Origin: Actinomycetes bacterium
GTDB lineage: Bacteria > Actinomycetota > Acidimicrobiia > Acidimicrobiales > Acidimicrobilacustridaceae
Length of the DNA: 35,732 bases
Assembly: GCA_029782025.1 (NCBI GenBank)
Contig: JAKOVR010000183.1
Coordinates: 1-35,732, forward strand
Reading direction: 5' to 3'
The position numbers and the translations under genes were made by a program. The notes beneath the pieces were generated by a model. That model did not search any database and was not told the origin of the DNA. It was given only the letters and a program-made list of their open reading frames with translations. This document shows positions 7,129-15,132 of this stretch, piece after piece (position 1 is the stretch's first letter; every line of letters begins with the position of its first letter).

Positions 7129-9399
7129 TCAGCGCCGCTCGATGGTGACGACGGCGGTGTAGTCGGGGACCCGCGACGCCGGCTCTCGGTGGCCCGGGTC
7201 GCCGGCCACGAGGACGTTCCCCTCGGGCCAGTGCACCTGGACGGTGCGGGCGGGCAGGCGGGCGTAGCGCAACCGCCCCTCGAAGGTGCCGGTGGCGGAG
7301 CGGAGCAGGACCGGCGCGCCGTCGGCGAGGCCGAGGGCGCGGGCGTCGTCACCGTCGATGTAGACGGCGTCGCGGGCGGCGCCGGTGAGCGGATCGGTGG
7401 CGGACCACACCAGGGAGTTGAACTGCTTGCCCCGGCGGGTGGCCACCACGAAGCAGCCGGGCGGCACCTCGATGCGGACGGGGTCGAGCGGGGTGAAGCG
7501 GCCCCGGCCGGAAGGGGTCGGGAAGGTCCCGCCGGCGGCGAGGTGGCGGCCGCCCCACTGGACGGCGTCGCCGGTGGCGGCGAGGGTCTCGATGCCGGCG
7601 TACAGGGGCACGACCCGGGCGATCTCCTCCCGCAGGGAACGGTTGTCGGACCACGCGAAGTGCGGCGCCAGCGCGGGATCGACCCGACCGGCCACGTCGC
7701 CGTAGACGCGCCACTCGCTCCTCGCCTCGCCGACGGCGCGGGGGATCTCGGGCGAGAAGGCGATGCGGCGCTCGGTGGTGGTCTCGGTCCCGCCGCCCTC
7801 CTGCTCGTACCGCGTGCGTACGGGCAGGACGATCACGTCCTCGCCGGGTATCAGCATCTGGCTGGTGAGCACGATGTCCATGTGCACCCGGAGCGGTACG
7901 CGTGCCATCGCCGCTTCGACGTGGCGCGGGTCGGGGAGCACGTCGAGGAAGTTGCCGCCGCTCATCCACAGCACGTCGAGCTCGCCGGCGGCGGCGTCGT
8001 CGACCATCTCCGGCGCGGTGCGGCCGGGGCGGTCGGGGACGGGGAACCCCCAGGCCTCGGCCAGCGCGGCGGCGTTGTCGGCCGTGACGTCGAGCCCGCC
8101 GGGGAACGCCGTGGCGTAGGCCCCCATCTCGGCCCCGCCCTGCACACCGCTGTGGCCGCGCAGCGGGACGAGCCCGGCGCCATCGCGGCCGACGTTGCCC
8201 CGGGCGAGGGCCAGGTTCACGATGGCCCGCACGCCGTCCACCGAGTCGCGGTGCTGGGTGATCCCCATCGACCAGAGCAGGATGGCGGCGCCGGCCGACG
8301 CGTACTCGTCGACGAAGGCCTCGACCTGGTGCAGGGTGAGGCCGCAGGCGTCGAGCAGGCCGTCGAGGGGCTGGGCCGCCAGCGCGGCGACGAGGTCGTC
8401 CCATCCCTCGGTGTGGGCCTCGATGAACGGCTGGTCGACGCCGCCCCGCTCGACCAGCAGCTTCAGCGCGGCGTTGGCGAAGGCGACGTCGCCCCCGGGC
8501 CGCACCGGCACGTGGAGGTCGCAGATCCGGGTGCCGAACAGGGCCGACTCGGCGTTGCTCGGCACCCAGTAGGCGTCGAGCCCGGGCTCGAGGTACGGGT
8601 TGACCACCACCACCCGCGCCCCCCGCCGCTTCGCCAGGTAGAGGTACTTCATGAGCACCGGCTGGTTGTTGGCGGGGTTGGCCCCCCACAGCACCACGAG
8701 GTCGGACTCCAGCACGTCCTGCAGGGAGCAGGTGCTGGCGGCCACACCGATGGTCTGCTTCAACCCGACCGTCGACGGGGCGTGGCAGACGCGGGCGGCC
8801 GAGTCGACCGAGGCGACACCCATGGCCCGGGCGGCCTTGCCGGCGCAGTAATAGGTCTCATTGGTCAGGCCGCGGCTGGTGAGGTAGAGCGCGGTGCGGT
8901 CGGGGGCCCGGCCGATGGCGGCGGCGAGGGTGTCGAGGGCCTCGTCCCACGACACGGGACGGAAGTGGGTGTCCCCGGCCCGGCGGCGCAGCGGCCGGTC
9001 GAGCCGACCGAGCGAGCGCAGCTCGGCGCCGGAGCGGTGGGCGAGGTCGGCGATCGACGTGGTGGCCCAGGTCGCGGCCGGGATCGTGGGTGCGGTGTTC
9101 AGCTCGAGCAGGCGGAGGCGGGTGGTGCACAGGTGGACGCCGTCGATCGTCCAGTCGTGGAAGCCGGCGACGCCCAGCGCGCACCCGTCGCAGACGCCCT
9201 GGCTGAGCACCTTCCACGCGTACCCGAGGTCGTGCCGGTTGCTCCACACCGCCCGGGCCATCTCCCGGTAGTGGTGGGGCTTCTGGTGGCCGGCGCCGTT
9301 GGGCGCCCACGCCGCCCAGAGCTCGGGGTGCACGGCCAGCCGCGTGCGGTCGCGGCTGCGCTCGGGGGGACGGTCGCCGCCGACAGCGCCCGGGCCCAC
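7129..9399 (-). CDS. FdhF/YdeP-type molybdopterin oxidoreductase
   Basis: 756 aa. Early Cys residues C70 and C73 (CDGC) and C91 (DGVHLC) are candidate Fe-S or structural ligands. SAARVCHAPSTVGL places C205 where formate dehydrogenase H has its selenocysteine, followed by VLWGANPANNQPV and a conserved molybdopterin-binding run (LWSMGITQHRDSVDGVRAIV, PLRGHSGVQGGAEMGAYA). The C-terminal MopB domain includes RRGKQFNSLVW. This fits the FdhF/YdeP-like branch rather than respiratory formate dehydrogenases. No fdhD or electron-transfer subunit is adjacent. The GTG start at 9399 lies 2 nt after the stop of the upstream hotdog gene, so translation is probably coupled. Substrate unknown. Confidence 0.9.
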   Translation of the reverse strand: MGPGAVGGDRPPERSRDRTRLAVHPELWAAWAPNGAGHQKPHHYREMARAVWSNRHDLGYAWKVLSQGVCDGCALGVAGFHDWTIDGVHLCTTRLRLLELNTAPTIPAATWATTSIADLAHRSGAELRSLGRLDRPLRRRAGDTHFRPVSWDEALDTLAAAIGRAPDRTALYLTSRGLTNETYYCAGKAARAMGVASVDSAARVCHAPSTVGLKQTIGVAASTCSLQDVLESDLVVLWGANPANNQPVLMKYLYLAKRRGARVVVVNPYLEPGLDAYWVPSNAESALFGTRICDLHVPVRPGGDVAFANAALKLLVERGGVDQPFIEAHTEGWDDLVAALAAQPLDGLLDACGLTLHQVEAFVDEYASAGAAILLWSMGITQHRDSVDGVRAIVNLALARGNVGRDGAGLVPLRGHSGVQGGAEMGAYATAFPGGLDVTADNAAALAEAWGFPVPDRPGRTAPEMVDDAAAGELDVLWMSGGNFLDVLPDPRHVEAAMARVPLRVHMDIVLTSQMLIPGEDVIVLPVRTRYEQEGGGTETTTERRIAFSPEIPRAVGEARSEWRVYGDVAGRVDPALAPHFAWSDNRSLREEIARVVPLYAGIETLAATGDAVQWGGRHLAAGGTFPTPSGRGRFTPLDPVRIEVPPGCFVVATRRGKQFNSLVWSATDPLTGAARDAVYIDGDDARALGLADGAPVLLRSATGTFEGRLRYARLPARTVQVHWPEGNVLVAGDPGHREPASRVPDYTAVVTIERR

Positions 9400-9401
9400 G
9401 G

Positions 9402-10235
9402 TCAGGTCCCCGGGACGTCGCGGGTGCGGGCGGTCACCACCGTGACCACCTTGCCGAGCCCTTCGTCGAGGAGGTCCACCACGACGGAGCCGTCGCTCGG
9501 CGGGCCGATGAACCGGGCGCGGGACCGGATCGGTCCGACACGGGCCTGGGTGAGGTACCGGATGTCGATGTCGCTCACCACCTGGGGCCGATCCAGCGCG
9601 TGGGTGGCCAGCTCCTCGGCCGCCGCTTCGGCGGCGAGGCCCACCATGGCCCCCTGCAGCGCCCCGGCGGGGTTGAGCAGGTCCGGCCGCAGGGGGAGGC
9701 GCACCTCGCCCCGCGCCGCGTCGATCACCTCGACGCCGGCCGCCGTCCGGACGGGCTCCTCCAGCGGGGGGACGGCCGACCAGAGCTCGGCCAGGCGGTC
9801 GAGGTCGAGCACCGGCTTGTCCGGATCGCCGGGCCGGCGGGGGACGTGCACGAACCCGAGCAGCGCCACCCCCAGCTCGGCGCCGTGGTCGTCGGTGAGG
9901 GGGACGGCGACGGTGGTCGAGCGCTTGCCGGCCCGGAGGATGTCGGCGCGGGCGTGGATCGTGGTCGGCGCGGGGATGGCCGGGGTGCGAACGGAGAGGT
10001 CGGAGGTGAAGCTCCACACCTCGGGGTCGGTGTCGACGGCGAGGCCGGCCACGGCGTCGACGAGGAACACGACCGCGCAGGACCGAACGGTGCCGTGGAT
10101 CGAGACGGCGGGCCCCGCCGCGAGGCGGCCGACGATGGTGCCGTCGAGCGGCGCCGCGGTGACGCCGAGGCGGGATGGCACCGGCCACACCGGCTCGACA
10201 CCGTCGCCCGGAGGACCGGTGGAGATGTCGGTCAT
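9402..10235 (-). CDS. Double-hotdog acyl-CoA thioesterase-like protein
   Basis: 277 aa with two PaaI/4HBT-like halves. In the first half GTVRSCAVVFLVDAVAGLAVD (about 48-68) corresponds to the hotdog helix, with strands SFTSDLSVRT and IHARADILRAGKRSTTVAVPL. In the second half NPAGALQGAMVGLAAEAAAEELA (about 187-210) plays the same role, with SDIDIRYLTQARVGPIRSRARFI after it. Members hydrolyse acyl-CoA thioesters, but no specific catalytic Asp/Glu can be assigned here. The ATG overlaps the stop of the upstream hydrolase gene by 4 nt (ATGA), and the molybdopterin oxidoreductase follows after 2 nt, so all three are one operon. Confidence 0.8.
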   Translation of the reverse strand: MTDISTGPPGDGVEPVWPVPSRLGVTAAPLDGTIVGRLAAGPAVSIHGTVRSCAVVFLVDAVAGLAVDTDPEVWSFTSDLSVRTPAIPAPTTIHARADILRAGKRSTTVAVPLTDDHGAELGVALLGFVHVPRRPGDPDKPVLDLDRLAELWSAVPPLEEPVRTAAGVEVIDAARGEVRLPLRPDLLNPAGALQGAMVGLAAEAAAEELATHALDRPQVVSDIDIRYLTQARVGPIRSRARFIGPPSDGSVVVDLLDEGLGKVVTVVTARTRDVPGT

Positions 10236-11218
10236 CGCGAACCGTCCGTCACGGCGGCGACGCTACCGGTCGACTTCCGGGACGGACCAAGCCCGGAGGC
10301 GGCCGCCGTCGTGCGGCCCACGAATGGGACGACGGCGGCGAGGAACCGTTGGGGGTGCTCCTCCATCGGGAGGTGGCCGCAGCCGGGGATCACGACGAGC
10401 TCGCTACCCGGGATCAGCGCGGCCAGCTCGAGGCTCTTCGCCGTCGGCACGATGCGGTCGTGGTCACCGGTGATGACCAGCGTGGGGGTGGTGATCGCGG
10501 CGGCGTGGGCGCGACCGTCGGGGGCGAGGAACGACGTGGAGAAGGCCCACAGCGCTTCGGCCCAACCGTCGGCACCGAAGGCGGCGGTGGCCGCCTCCAC
10601 CGCCTCGGCGGTGATGGCACCGGCGTCGTGCCACACGTTGCGCAGGATCCGGGGGACGGCCCGGACCGCGGTGCGGGCCATGAACCGGGGGGCGGCCGAG
10701 GCCACGCCGGGGAGACGCCCGACCAGGCGGGCGGCCGAGGGCGGCCCGTGGGGCCCGAGCACGGCGGCGTCGACGAGGACGAGCGCGGCCACGAGGTCCG
10801 GTGCGTCGTGGGCGACCTCGACCGCCACGGACCCACCGGCCGAGCTCCCGATCAGCACGGCGCGGTCGATGCCCAGCGCGTCGAGGAGCGCGACGGTGGT
10901 GGCGGCCTCGCTGTCGAAGGCGTATGGGCGGATGGGGGACGAGGGCGGGGGGAGCGGGGAGCGGCCCCAGCCGGGGCGGTCGAAGGCCACGACGCGCCGG
11001 CCGGCGGCGCGGAGGGGTCCGACGACGTGGCGCCAGGCCAGCAGGTTGGCGCCGAACCCGTGGAGGAGCACGAGCGGATCGCCCGTCGGCTCCCCGTCGG
11101 GTGGCGCGTCGAGCACGTGGACCGTCAGCCCGCCGCCGAGCTCGACCATGGTGGTGTGGGTCCACCACGCCCGTCCCGGCATCGGGGTGGTCGGCTCGGG
11201 CCAGGCGGTGGCATCCAC
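10232..11218 (-). CDS. Alpha/beta-fold hydrolase
   Basis: About 328 aa from GTG 11218, or 316 aa from ATG 11182; neither has a clear ribosome binding site. The classic sequence runs LVLLHGFGANLLAWRHV (oxyanion HG), FDRPGWGRSPLP, LIGSSAGGSVAVEVA (nucleophile in GSSAG), TLVITGDHDRIVP (acid Asp) and IPGCGHLPMEEHPQRF (catalytic His). The full triad is present, so it should be active as an esterase, lipase or C-C hydrolase; substrate unknown. First gene of a minus-strand operon with the hotdog protein (4-nt overlap) and the molybdopterin oxidoreductase. Confidence 0.88.
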   Translation of the reverse strand: MDATAWPEPTTPMPGRAWWTHTTMVELGGGLTVHVLDAPPDGEPTGDPLVLLHGFGANLLAWRHVVGPLRAAGRRVVAFDRPGWGRSPLPPPSSPIRPYAFDSEAATTVALLDALGIDRAVLIGSSAGGSVAVEVAHDAPDLVAALVLVDAAVLGPHGPPSAARLVGRLPGVASAAPRFMARTAVRAVPRILRNVWHDAGAITAEAVEAATAAFGADGWAEALWAFSTSFLAPDGRAHAAAITTPTLVITGDHDRIVPTAKSLELAALIPGSELVVIPGCGHLPMEEHPQRFLAAVVPFVGRTTAAASGLGPSRKSTGSVAAVTDGSR

Positions 11219-11251
11219 GCAACGCAGTAGACCACGCCCGCGGGGCGCGGT

Positions 11252-11257
11252 CACACT
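11252..11257 (+). promoter_or_regulatory. Putative leaderless -10 element (CACACT)
   Basis: CACACT sits 6 nt before the GTG at 11264, with no Shine-Dalgarno. It matches the TAnnnT consensus at positions 2 and 6 only, so it is a weaker member of the series. Confidence 0.4.
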
Positions 11258-11263
11258 GGGCCG

Positions 11264-11884
11264 GTGCAGCTGTCGGCGGTCGTCTCCACCCTGGCCGTCG
11301 GGTTCACCGTGATCTTCGCGTGGCCCCAGGCCATCCGGGCCCTGCGCCACGGTGTGGAGGGCGTGGCCCCGGGGGCCATCGTCCAGTCGCTCGTGTCGGC
11401 CTCGATGTGGTTCGGCTACGGGGCGGCGCGCGGCCTCGTGGAGGTGATGGTCGCCGATCTCGGCGTGATCACCGGGCAGGTGCTCGTGACCCTGCTGCTG
11501 GTCCGGGCTGGTCGGCTCGGACGGACGGCCGCCATCGCCGCCGCCGCGGCCTCGCTGGCGCTGGTCCTCGTCGCCCAGGTCCCGGCCCTCACCGCGGCCG
11601 TCGTGGCCGGCGGCGGCCTGCTCGGCCTGAGCTCGGCCGCCACCCAGCTCCTCGAGGTGATCCGCGAGCCCGACCGGCTCGAAGGGCTGTCGGCCGGGTC
11701 GTTCCTGCTCCTGACGCTGCTGGCGGCGTCGTGGCTGGGCTACGGGATGGACCGGTCCGACTGGGCGATCATCGCCCCGAACATCGTGATGATCCCCATC
11801 GCCGGCACCATCACGGTGGCGGCCTGGCGGGCCCACACCGGTGTGGTCGTGCCCGCGGTGGTCGACGCCGAGCTCGCGCCCTGA
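11264..11884 (+). CDS. PQ-loop (SWEET/SemiSWEET-like) membrane protein
   Basis: 206 aa, almost entirely hydrophobic, with about six or seven membrane segments. Two related halves are visible: FAWPQAIRALRHGVEGVAPGA (about 17-37) with the PQ dipeptide, then SASMWFGYGAARG; and AATQLLEVIREPDRLEGLSAGS (about 125-146), then LLAASWLGYGMDRSDWAIIAPN. The second half has TQ in place of PQ. PQ-loop proteins include sugar and amino-acid transporters; a substrate cannot be assigned. The start is GTG. It converges on the LLM oxidoreductase gene 14 bp away. Confidence 0.75.
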   Translation: MQLSAVVSTLAVGFTVIFAWPQAIRALRHGVEGVAPGAIVQSLVSASMWFGYGAARGLVEVMVADLGVITGQVLVTLLLVRAGRLGRTAAIAAAAASLALVLVAQVPALTAAVVAGGGLLGLSSAATQLLEVIREPDRLEGLSAGSFLLLTLLAASWLGYGMDRSDWAIIAPNIVMIPIAGTITVAAWRAHTGVVVPAVVDAELAP

Positions 11885-11898
11885 CGCCTCGGCCGGTG

Positions 11899-12741
11899 CT
11901 ACCGGGCCAACGGCCCGAGCGCCTCGGCGATGGGCTCGAGGTCGGCGATCGGGAACGGGGGCGGCAGGTAGACGATGCCGAGGTCGAGCCCGGCCGCGCC
12001 GAAGGCGGCGGCCTGCTCGGCTAGCGCGGCCGGGCCCTGGGCCGGGTCGTAGCGCAGGTGGATGGAGGTGGTGATCTCGGCCGGATCCCGCCCGATCGCG
12101 GCGCAGCAGGCGTGCAGCCGGTCGCGGTCGGCCTGCCACTGGGCGACGGGCGCCCCGGGGTGGTTCCAGTGCTGGGCCCACCGGGCGGCGGCCGGGAGGG
12201 TGCGGGTGGGTCCCGTGCCGCCGATGCAGATCGGGGGGTGGGGTCGCTGCACCGGCTTGGGGTTGCACATGGCGTCGCGCAGCTGGAAGTAGCGGCCCTC
12301 GAAGGTCGTGCGCTCGTCGGTGAGGAGGCCGGTGATCACGGCCAGCGCCTCGTCGAAGCGGTCGAAGCGCTCCCGCAACGATCCGAGGGGGATGCCGTAG
12401 GCGTCGGCCTCCTCGATGTTCCAGCCGGCGCCGAGCCCGAGCTCGAGCCGGCCACCGGAGATGATGTCGACGGTGGCGGCCATGTTGGCCAGCACGGCGG
12501 GGTGGCGGTAGGGGACGCCGGTGACGAGCACCCCGACCCGGAGCCGCCGGGTGGCCTGGGCCAGCGCGGTGGTGACGGTCCACCCCTCGAGGCAGGGGCC
12601 GGTCGGGTCGGAGAAGATCGGGTAGAAGTGGTCGAAGGTCCATCCCGACTCGAACAGCTCGATGGCGTCGGCCGCCCGCCACACCGCGAGCATCTCCTCC
12701 CAGGTGGTGTTCTGGGGAGCGGTCTTGAAGGCGAAGCGCAT
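11899..12741 (-). CDS. LLM-class (luciferase-like) F420-dependent oxidoreductase
   Basis: 280 aa TIM-barrel flavin/F420 enzyme. Typical landmarks: the start MRFAFKTAPQNTTWEEM, WTFDHFYPIF, ATRRLRVGVLVTGVPYRHPAVLANMAATVDIISGGRLELGLGAG given here in parts, YGIPLGSLRERFDRFDEAL, and PICIGGTGPTRTLPAAAR. This matches the F420-dependent LLM subfamily common in Actinobacteria. The substrate cannot be read from sequence. The start is leaderless: TAGCGT ends 6 nt before the ATG. Divergent from the methyltransferase gene, with which it shares an overlapping -10 region. Confidence 0.9.
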   Translation of the reverse strand: MRFAFKTAPQNTTWEEMLAVWRAADAIELFESGWTFDHFYPIFSDPTGPCLEGWTVTTALAQATRRLRVGVLVTGVPYRHPAVLANMAATVDIISGGRLELGLGAGWNIEEADAYGIPLGSLRERFDRFDEALAVITGLLTDERTTFEGRYFQLRDAMCNPKPVQRPHPPICIGGTGPTRTLPAAARWAQHWNHPGAPVAQWQADRDRLHACCAAIGRDPAEITTSIHLRYDPAQGPAALAEQAAAFGAAGLDLGIVYLPPPFPIADLEPIAEALGPLAR

Positions 12742-12763
12742 GGCGCGACGCTACCGTTCGCCC
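12742..12763. promoter_or_regulatory. Symmetric divergent leaderless promoter
   Basis: The 10-mer ACGCTACCGT (12748-12757) contains a plus-strand -10 TACCGT (12752-12757) and a minus-strand -10 TAGCGT (12753 down to 12748). The two share the central TA. Each hexamer ends exactly 6 nt before a start codon: GTG 12764 on plus, ATG 12741 on minus. No ribosome binding site fits on either side. Confidence 0.7.
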
Positions 12764-13390
12764 GTGCCGGCCCCGTCCTCTCCCTCCGAGCGCTACGACC
12801 GTGCCTACTTCGACCGGTGGTACCGCGCCGATGAGTTCGGCGACCCGGTCCGACTCGCCCGCAAGGCCACCTACGCCCTGGGCGCGGCCGAGTACGTGCT
12901 CGACCGGCCCGTGCGCAGCGTGCTCGACGTCGGGTGCGGCGAGGGGAACTGGTTCGGGGCGTTGCGCCGGCTCCGGCCGGGCATCGCCTATGTCGGGGTG
13001 GATCCGAGCGAGTACGCCGTGCGCCGGTTCGGTCGTCGGCGCAACCTGCGTCAGGGGTCGATCGTCGAGTTGGCGTCGATGGACTTCTCCGCCGCCGACC
13101 TGGGGCCGAGCCAAGCCTTCGACCTGGTGGTGTGCAGCGACGTGATCGGGTACGTGCCCACCCCCGAGCTCCGCGTCGGGCTGTGCGCCATCAGCGCCTT
13201 GCTCGGCGGTGTGGCCCTGATCGAGGTCTTCACCAGCGAGGACGATTTCGTCGGCGACGTGGAGCACTACCTGCGGCGGCCCGCTCGCACCTACGAGCGG
13301 CTCTTCGCCGCCGCCGGGCTCCGGCGGATCGGGCCCCACCTCTACGTCGGTGACCGTGCCTGGCCCGACCTGGCGGCGCTCGAGCGCTGA
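12764..13390 (+). CDS. SAM-dependent class I methyltransferase
   Basis: 208 aa. SAM motif I is VLDVGCGEGNW (53-63), followed by YVGVDPSEYAVRRF (motif II with acidic D), and FDLVVCSDVIGYVP as motif IV. The N-terminus ERYDRAYFDRWYRADEFGDP resembles small-molecule methyltransferases of the Methyltransf_11/25 type. I chose GTG 12764 because a TACCGT -10 lies 6 nt upstream. An in-frame ATG at 12740 would give 216 aa but would overlap the start codon of the divergent gene and the promoter. Substrate unknown. Convergent with the next gene, 9 bp apart. Confidence 0.82.
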   Translation: MPAPSSPSERYDRAYFDRWYRADEFGDPVRLARKATYALGAAEYVLDRPVRSVLDVGCGEGNWFGALRRLRPGIAYVGVDPSEYAVRRFGRRRNLRQGSIVELASMDFSAADLGPSQAFDLVVCSDVIGYVPTPELRVGLCAISALLGGVALIEVFTSEDDFVGDVEHYLRRPARTYERLFAAAGLRRIGPHLYVGDRAWPDLAALER

Positions 13391-13399
13391 CCCAGCGCT

Positions 13400-13771
13400 T
13401 CACGCCAGCACGTCGGTCACGGTGCCGTCGGTGCGCCACCAGCCCATGAGCTCCACGCCGACATCGGCGAGCTGGTCGTGGACCAACTCGAACACGGCCC
13501 GGTCGTGGGGGCTCGGCTCCCGGGGGTGGGCGCAGCTCGACAGCAGCAGGACCGCGGTGACACGGTCGTCGATCCCCACGGTGGCCATGGCCCAGGCCAG
13601 CACGGTGTGGATGTCGGACCAGGGCTCGTCGAAGGCCGCGTAGGCGACGCACCGGCCGGTGGGGTCGAGCAGGGCGGCGGCGAAGACGTGGCCGAGGTGG
13701 CGGCGGTGGAGGCGCCGGGCCAGCTCGGCGGCGTCAGTGGGGGCGAACAGGTCGAGGTCGGGCAGGGGCAT
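13400..13771 (-). CDS. Small protein with degenerate RadC/JAB-like fold
   Basis: 123 aa from ATG 13771, with a GAGGAG ribosome binding site 7 nt upstream. The order of elements resembles RadC/JAB proteins: FAAALLDPTGRCVAYAAF (two strands), TVLAWAMATVG, AVLLLSSCAHPREPSPHDRAVFELVHDQL, then GVELMGWWRTDG. In place of the JAMM HxH-P-S-G...D metal site it has C80-A-H82-P and D90, so one ligand His is replaced by Cys. It may be a non-hydrolytic relative, or the resemblance may be only structural. Probably cotranscribed after the MFS gene, although a hairpin lies between them. Confidence 0.65.
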   Translation of the reverse strand: MPLPDLDLFAPTDAAELARRLHRRHLGHVFAAALLDPTGRCVAYAAFDEPWSDIHTVLAWAMATVGIDDRVTAVLLLSSCAHPREPSPHDRAVFELVHDQLADVGVELMGWWRTDGTVTDVLA

Positions 13772-13803
13772 GGCGAGCTCCTCGGGAGGCCAGGGACGGG
13801 ACG

Positions 13804-13822
13804 GTGCGGCCGGGGGCCGCAC
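13804..13822 (-). terminator. GC-rich hairpin after the MFS gene
   Basis: GTGCGGCC-GGG-GGCCGCAC forms a perfect 8-bp stem with a 3-nt loop, 33 nt past the MFS stop in the minus direction. No U-tract follows, so it may be an attenuator or RNA end-protecting structure rather than a full terminator. Confidence 0.5.
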
Positions 13823-13854
13823 GAGGCCGCTGGTGGCCCGACGTGGAGGGGAGG

Positions 13855-15066
13855 TTACCGACGGGGTCCGACAGCGACGGCGGGCGCCGGGGCGCCGGCG
13901 CGTGTCCCCACGGCGAACACCGCCACCCCGCAGAGGGCGAGCACCGCCGGGAACAGGTAGGCGACCCCGAACCCGGCCACGTCGGCGAGCTGGCCGACGG
14001 CGTAGCCGCCGAACCCCTGGCCCACGTCCATCAGCGCCACCGCAGAACCGATGACCGCGCCCCGCTCCTCGTCGGCCACCAGATCCGAGAGGTACGACAC
14101 GACGGCGGGGAACACGAGGGCCCAGCCCACACCCACCAGCGCCGTGCCGAGCGACGCCAGGACGGGGTGCCGCAGGCCGGCCATCACCAGCAGGCCCGTG
14201 ACGAGGGACGCGACGCCGGGGTAGAGGACGCGCACCGGGCCCACCCGGTCGCTGAGCTTCCCGGCCCCCAGCCGCACCAGCAGGATCGAGCCGGCGAAGG
14301 AGACGTACAGCGGTCCGGAGCCCTCGAGGCCGATCGACCGGGCGTAGAGGGCCGATTGGGAGGTGATGGCCGTGTACCCGACGCCGAGCGTGAGCAACAG
14401 CACGCCGGGCACCAGCGCCGCACGGTGGAACAGCGGGGTGGGGCCCCGGGCGGCACCGTCGCCGCCGCCGTGGGGGCTGGCAGCGGCGGGGGCCGTCTCC
14501 GGCAGCCGCCAGAGCATCGCCGCGGCGGCGACCTCGAGCGCGGCGAGCACGGCCCAAGCGGTGGCCGGCCCGCGGTGCAGCAGCGCCTCGCCCGCCACGG
14601 GGCCGACGGCGAAACCGGCGTACAGCGCGAGGCTCAGCCGGGCCACGGCCGCGCCGCGTGCGCCCGGGCCGGCCAGATCGGTCGATGCCGCCACGGCGGC
14701 GACGTAGAACGCGCTCCCGGCCACGCCCTGCAGGAACCGCACCGCCAGCACCACCTCCACGCTGCGGGCACCGATCAGGGCGAGGAACAGCGCGCCCAGC
14801 ACCAACGGCGCCACGCGGAGCACGGCCCGGCGCCCGTGCCGGTCGACCCATCGTCCGGCGACGGGTCGCGTGCCGATGGCGGCGACGAAGAAGATCGACA
14901 CGGCGAACCCACCCATCGCCTTCGACCCGCCGAGCTCGCCCGTGACGTAGAGAGGGACGGCGGAGAACACCGAGCCGAGGGCCAGGTAGGCGCACAGCGC
15001 GGCGGCGTCCAGGCGGGCGCGGGGCGGGAGGAGTCCGGCCGGCCGGACGGGAGGGTCGCTCGACAC
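13855..15066 (-). CDS. MFS transporter
   Basis: 403 aa, about 12 membrane segments. The loop 2-3 motif of the major facilitator superfamily is seen as GRWVDRHGRRAVLRV, and its partner after helix 8 as GAGKLSDRVGPVRVLYPG. Conserved helix 5 glycines follow (LSLALYAGFAVGPVAGE). It looks like a drug or small-molecule efflux type (MFS_1). The GTG at 15066-15064 is chosen because a TAGCGT hexamer ends 8 nt upstream and no upstream start is compatible with the divergent neighbour. Substrate unknown. Divergent from the bitopic protein gene at 15133. Confidence 0.9.
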   Translation of the reverse strand: MSSDPPVRPAGLLPPRARLDAAALCAYLALGSVFSAVPLYVTGELGGSKAMGGFAVSIFFVAAIGTRPVAGRWVDRHGRRAVLRVAPLVLGALFLALIGARSVEVVLAVRFLQGVAGSAFYVAAVAASTDLAGPGARGAAVARLSLALYAGFAVGPVAGEALLHRGPATAWAVLAALEVAAAAMLWRLPETAPAAASPHGGGDGAARGPTPLFHRAALVPGVLLLTLGVGYTAITSQSALYARSIGLEGSGPLYVSFAGSILLVRLGAGKLSDRVGPVRVLYPGVASLVTGLLVMAGLRHPVLASLGTALVGVGWALVFPAVVSYLSDLVADEERGAVIGSAVALMDVGQGFGGYAVGQLADVAGFGVAYLFPAVLALCGVAVFAVGTRAGAPAPAVAVGPRR

Positions 15067-15074
15067 TCCGGCCG

Positions 15075-15080
15075 ACGCTA
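15075..15080 (-). promoter_or_regulatory. Leaderless -10 element (TAGCGT) of the MFS gene
   Basis: Minus-strand TAGCGT ends 8 nt before GTG 15066. No Shine-Dalgarno is present in between. Confidence 0.55.
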
Positions 15081-15117
15081 CCGACGGTCGGGCGTGGTGG
15101 GGGAGCCCGGTGCGAGG

Positions 15118-15132
15118 TGCAATGCTGCAGAG
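15118..15132 (+). promoter_or_regulatory. Putative extended -10 of the first bitopic protein gene
   Basis: TGC followed by AATGCT (15121-15126) looks like an extended -10 (TGn plus hexamer). It ends 6 nt before GTG 15133, matching the leaderless spacing elsewhere in the window. Confidence 0.4.

Noticed and set aside
7189..10473. A plus-strand open frame of over 1000 codons across the molybdopterin operon
   Set aside because: It has no recognisable domain and is antisense to three genes with clear motifs.
12740..12763. ATG at 12740 as the methyltransferase start
   Set aside because: It would overlap the start codon of the divergent gene and place the -10 hexamer inside the coding region. GTG 12764 fits the leaderless pattern.
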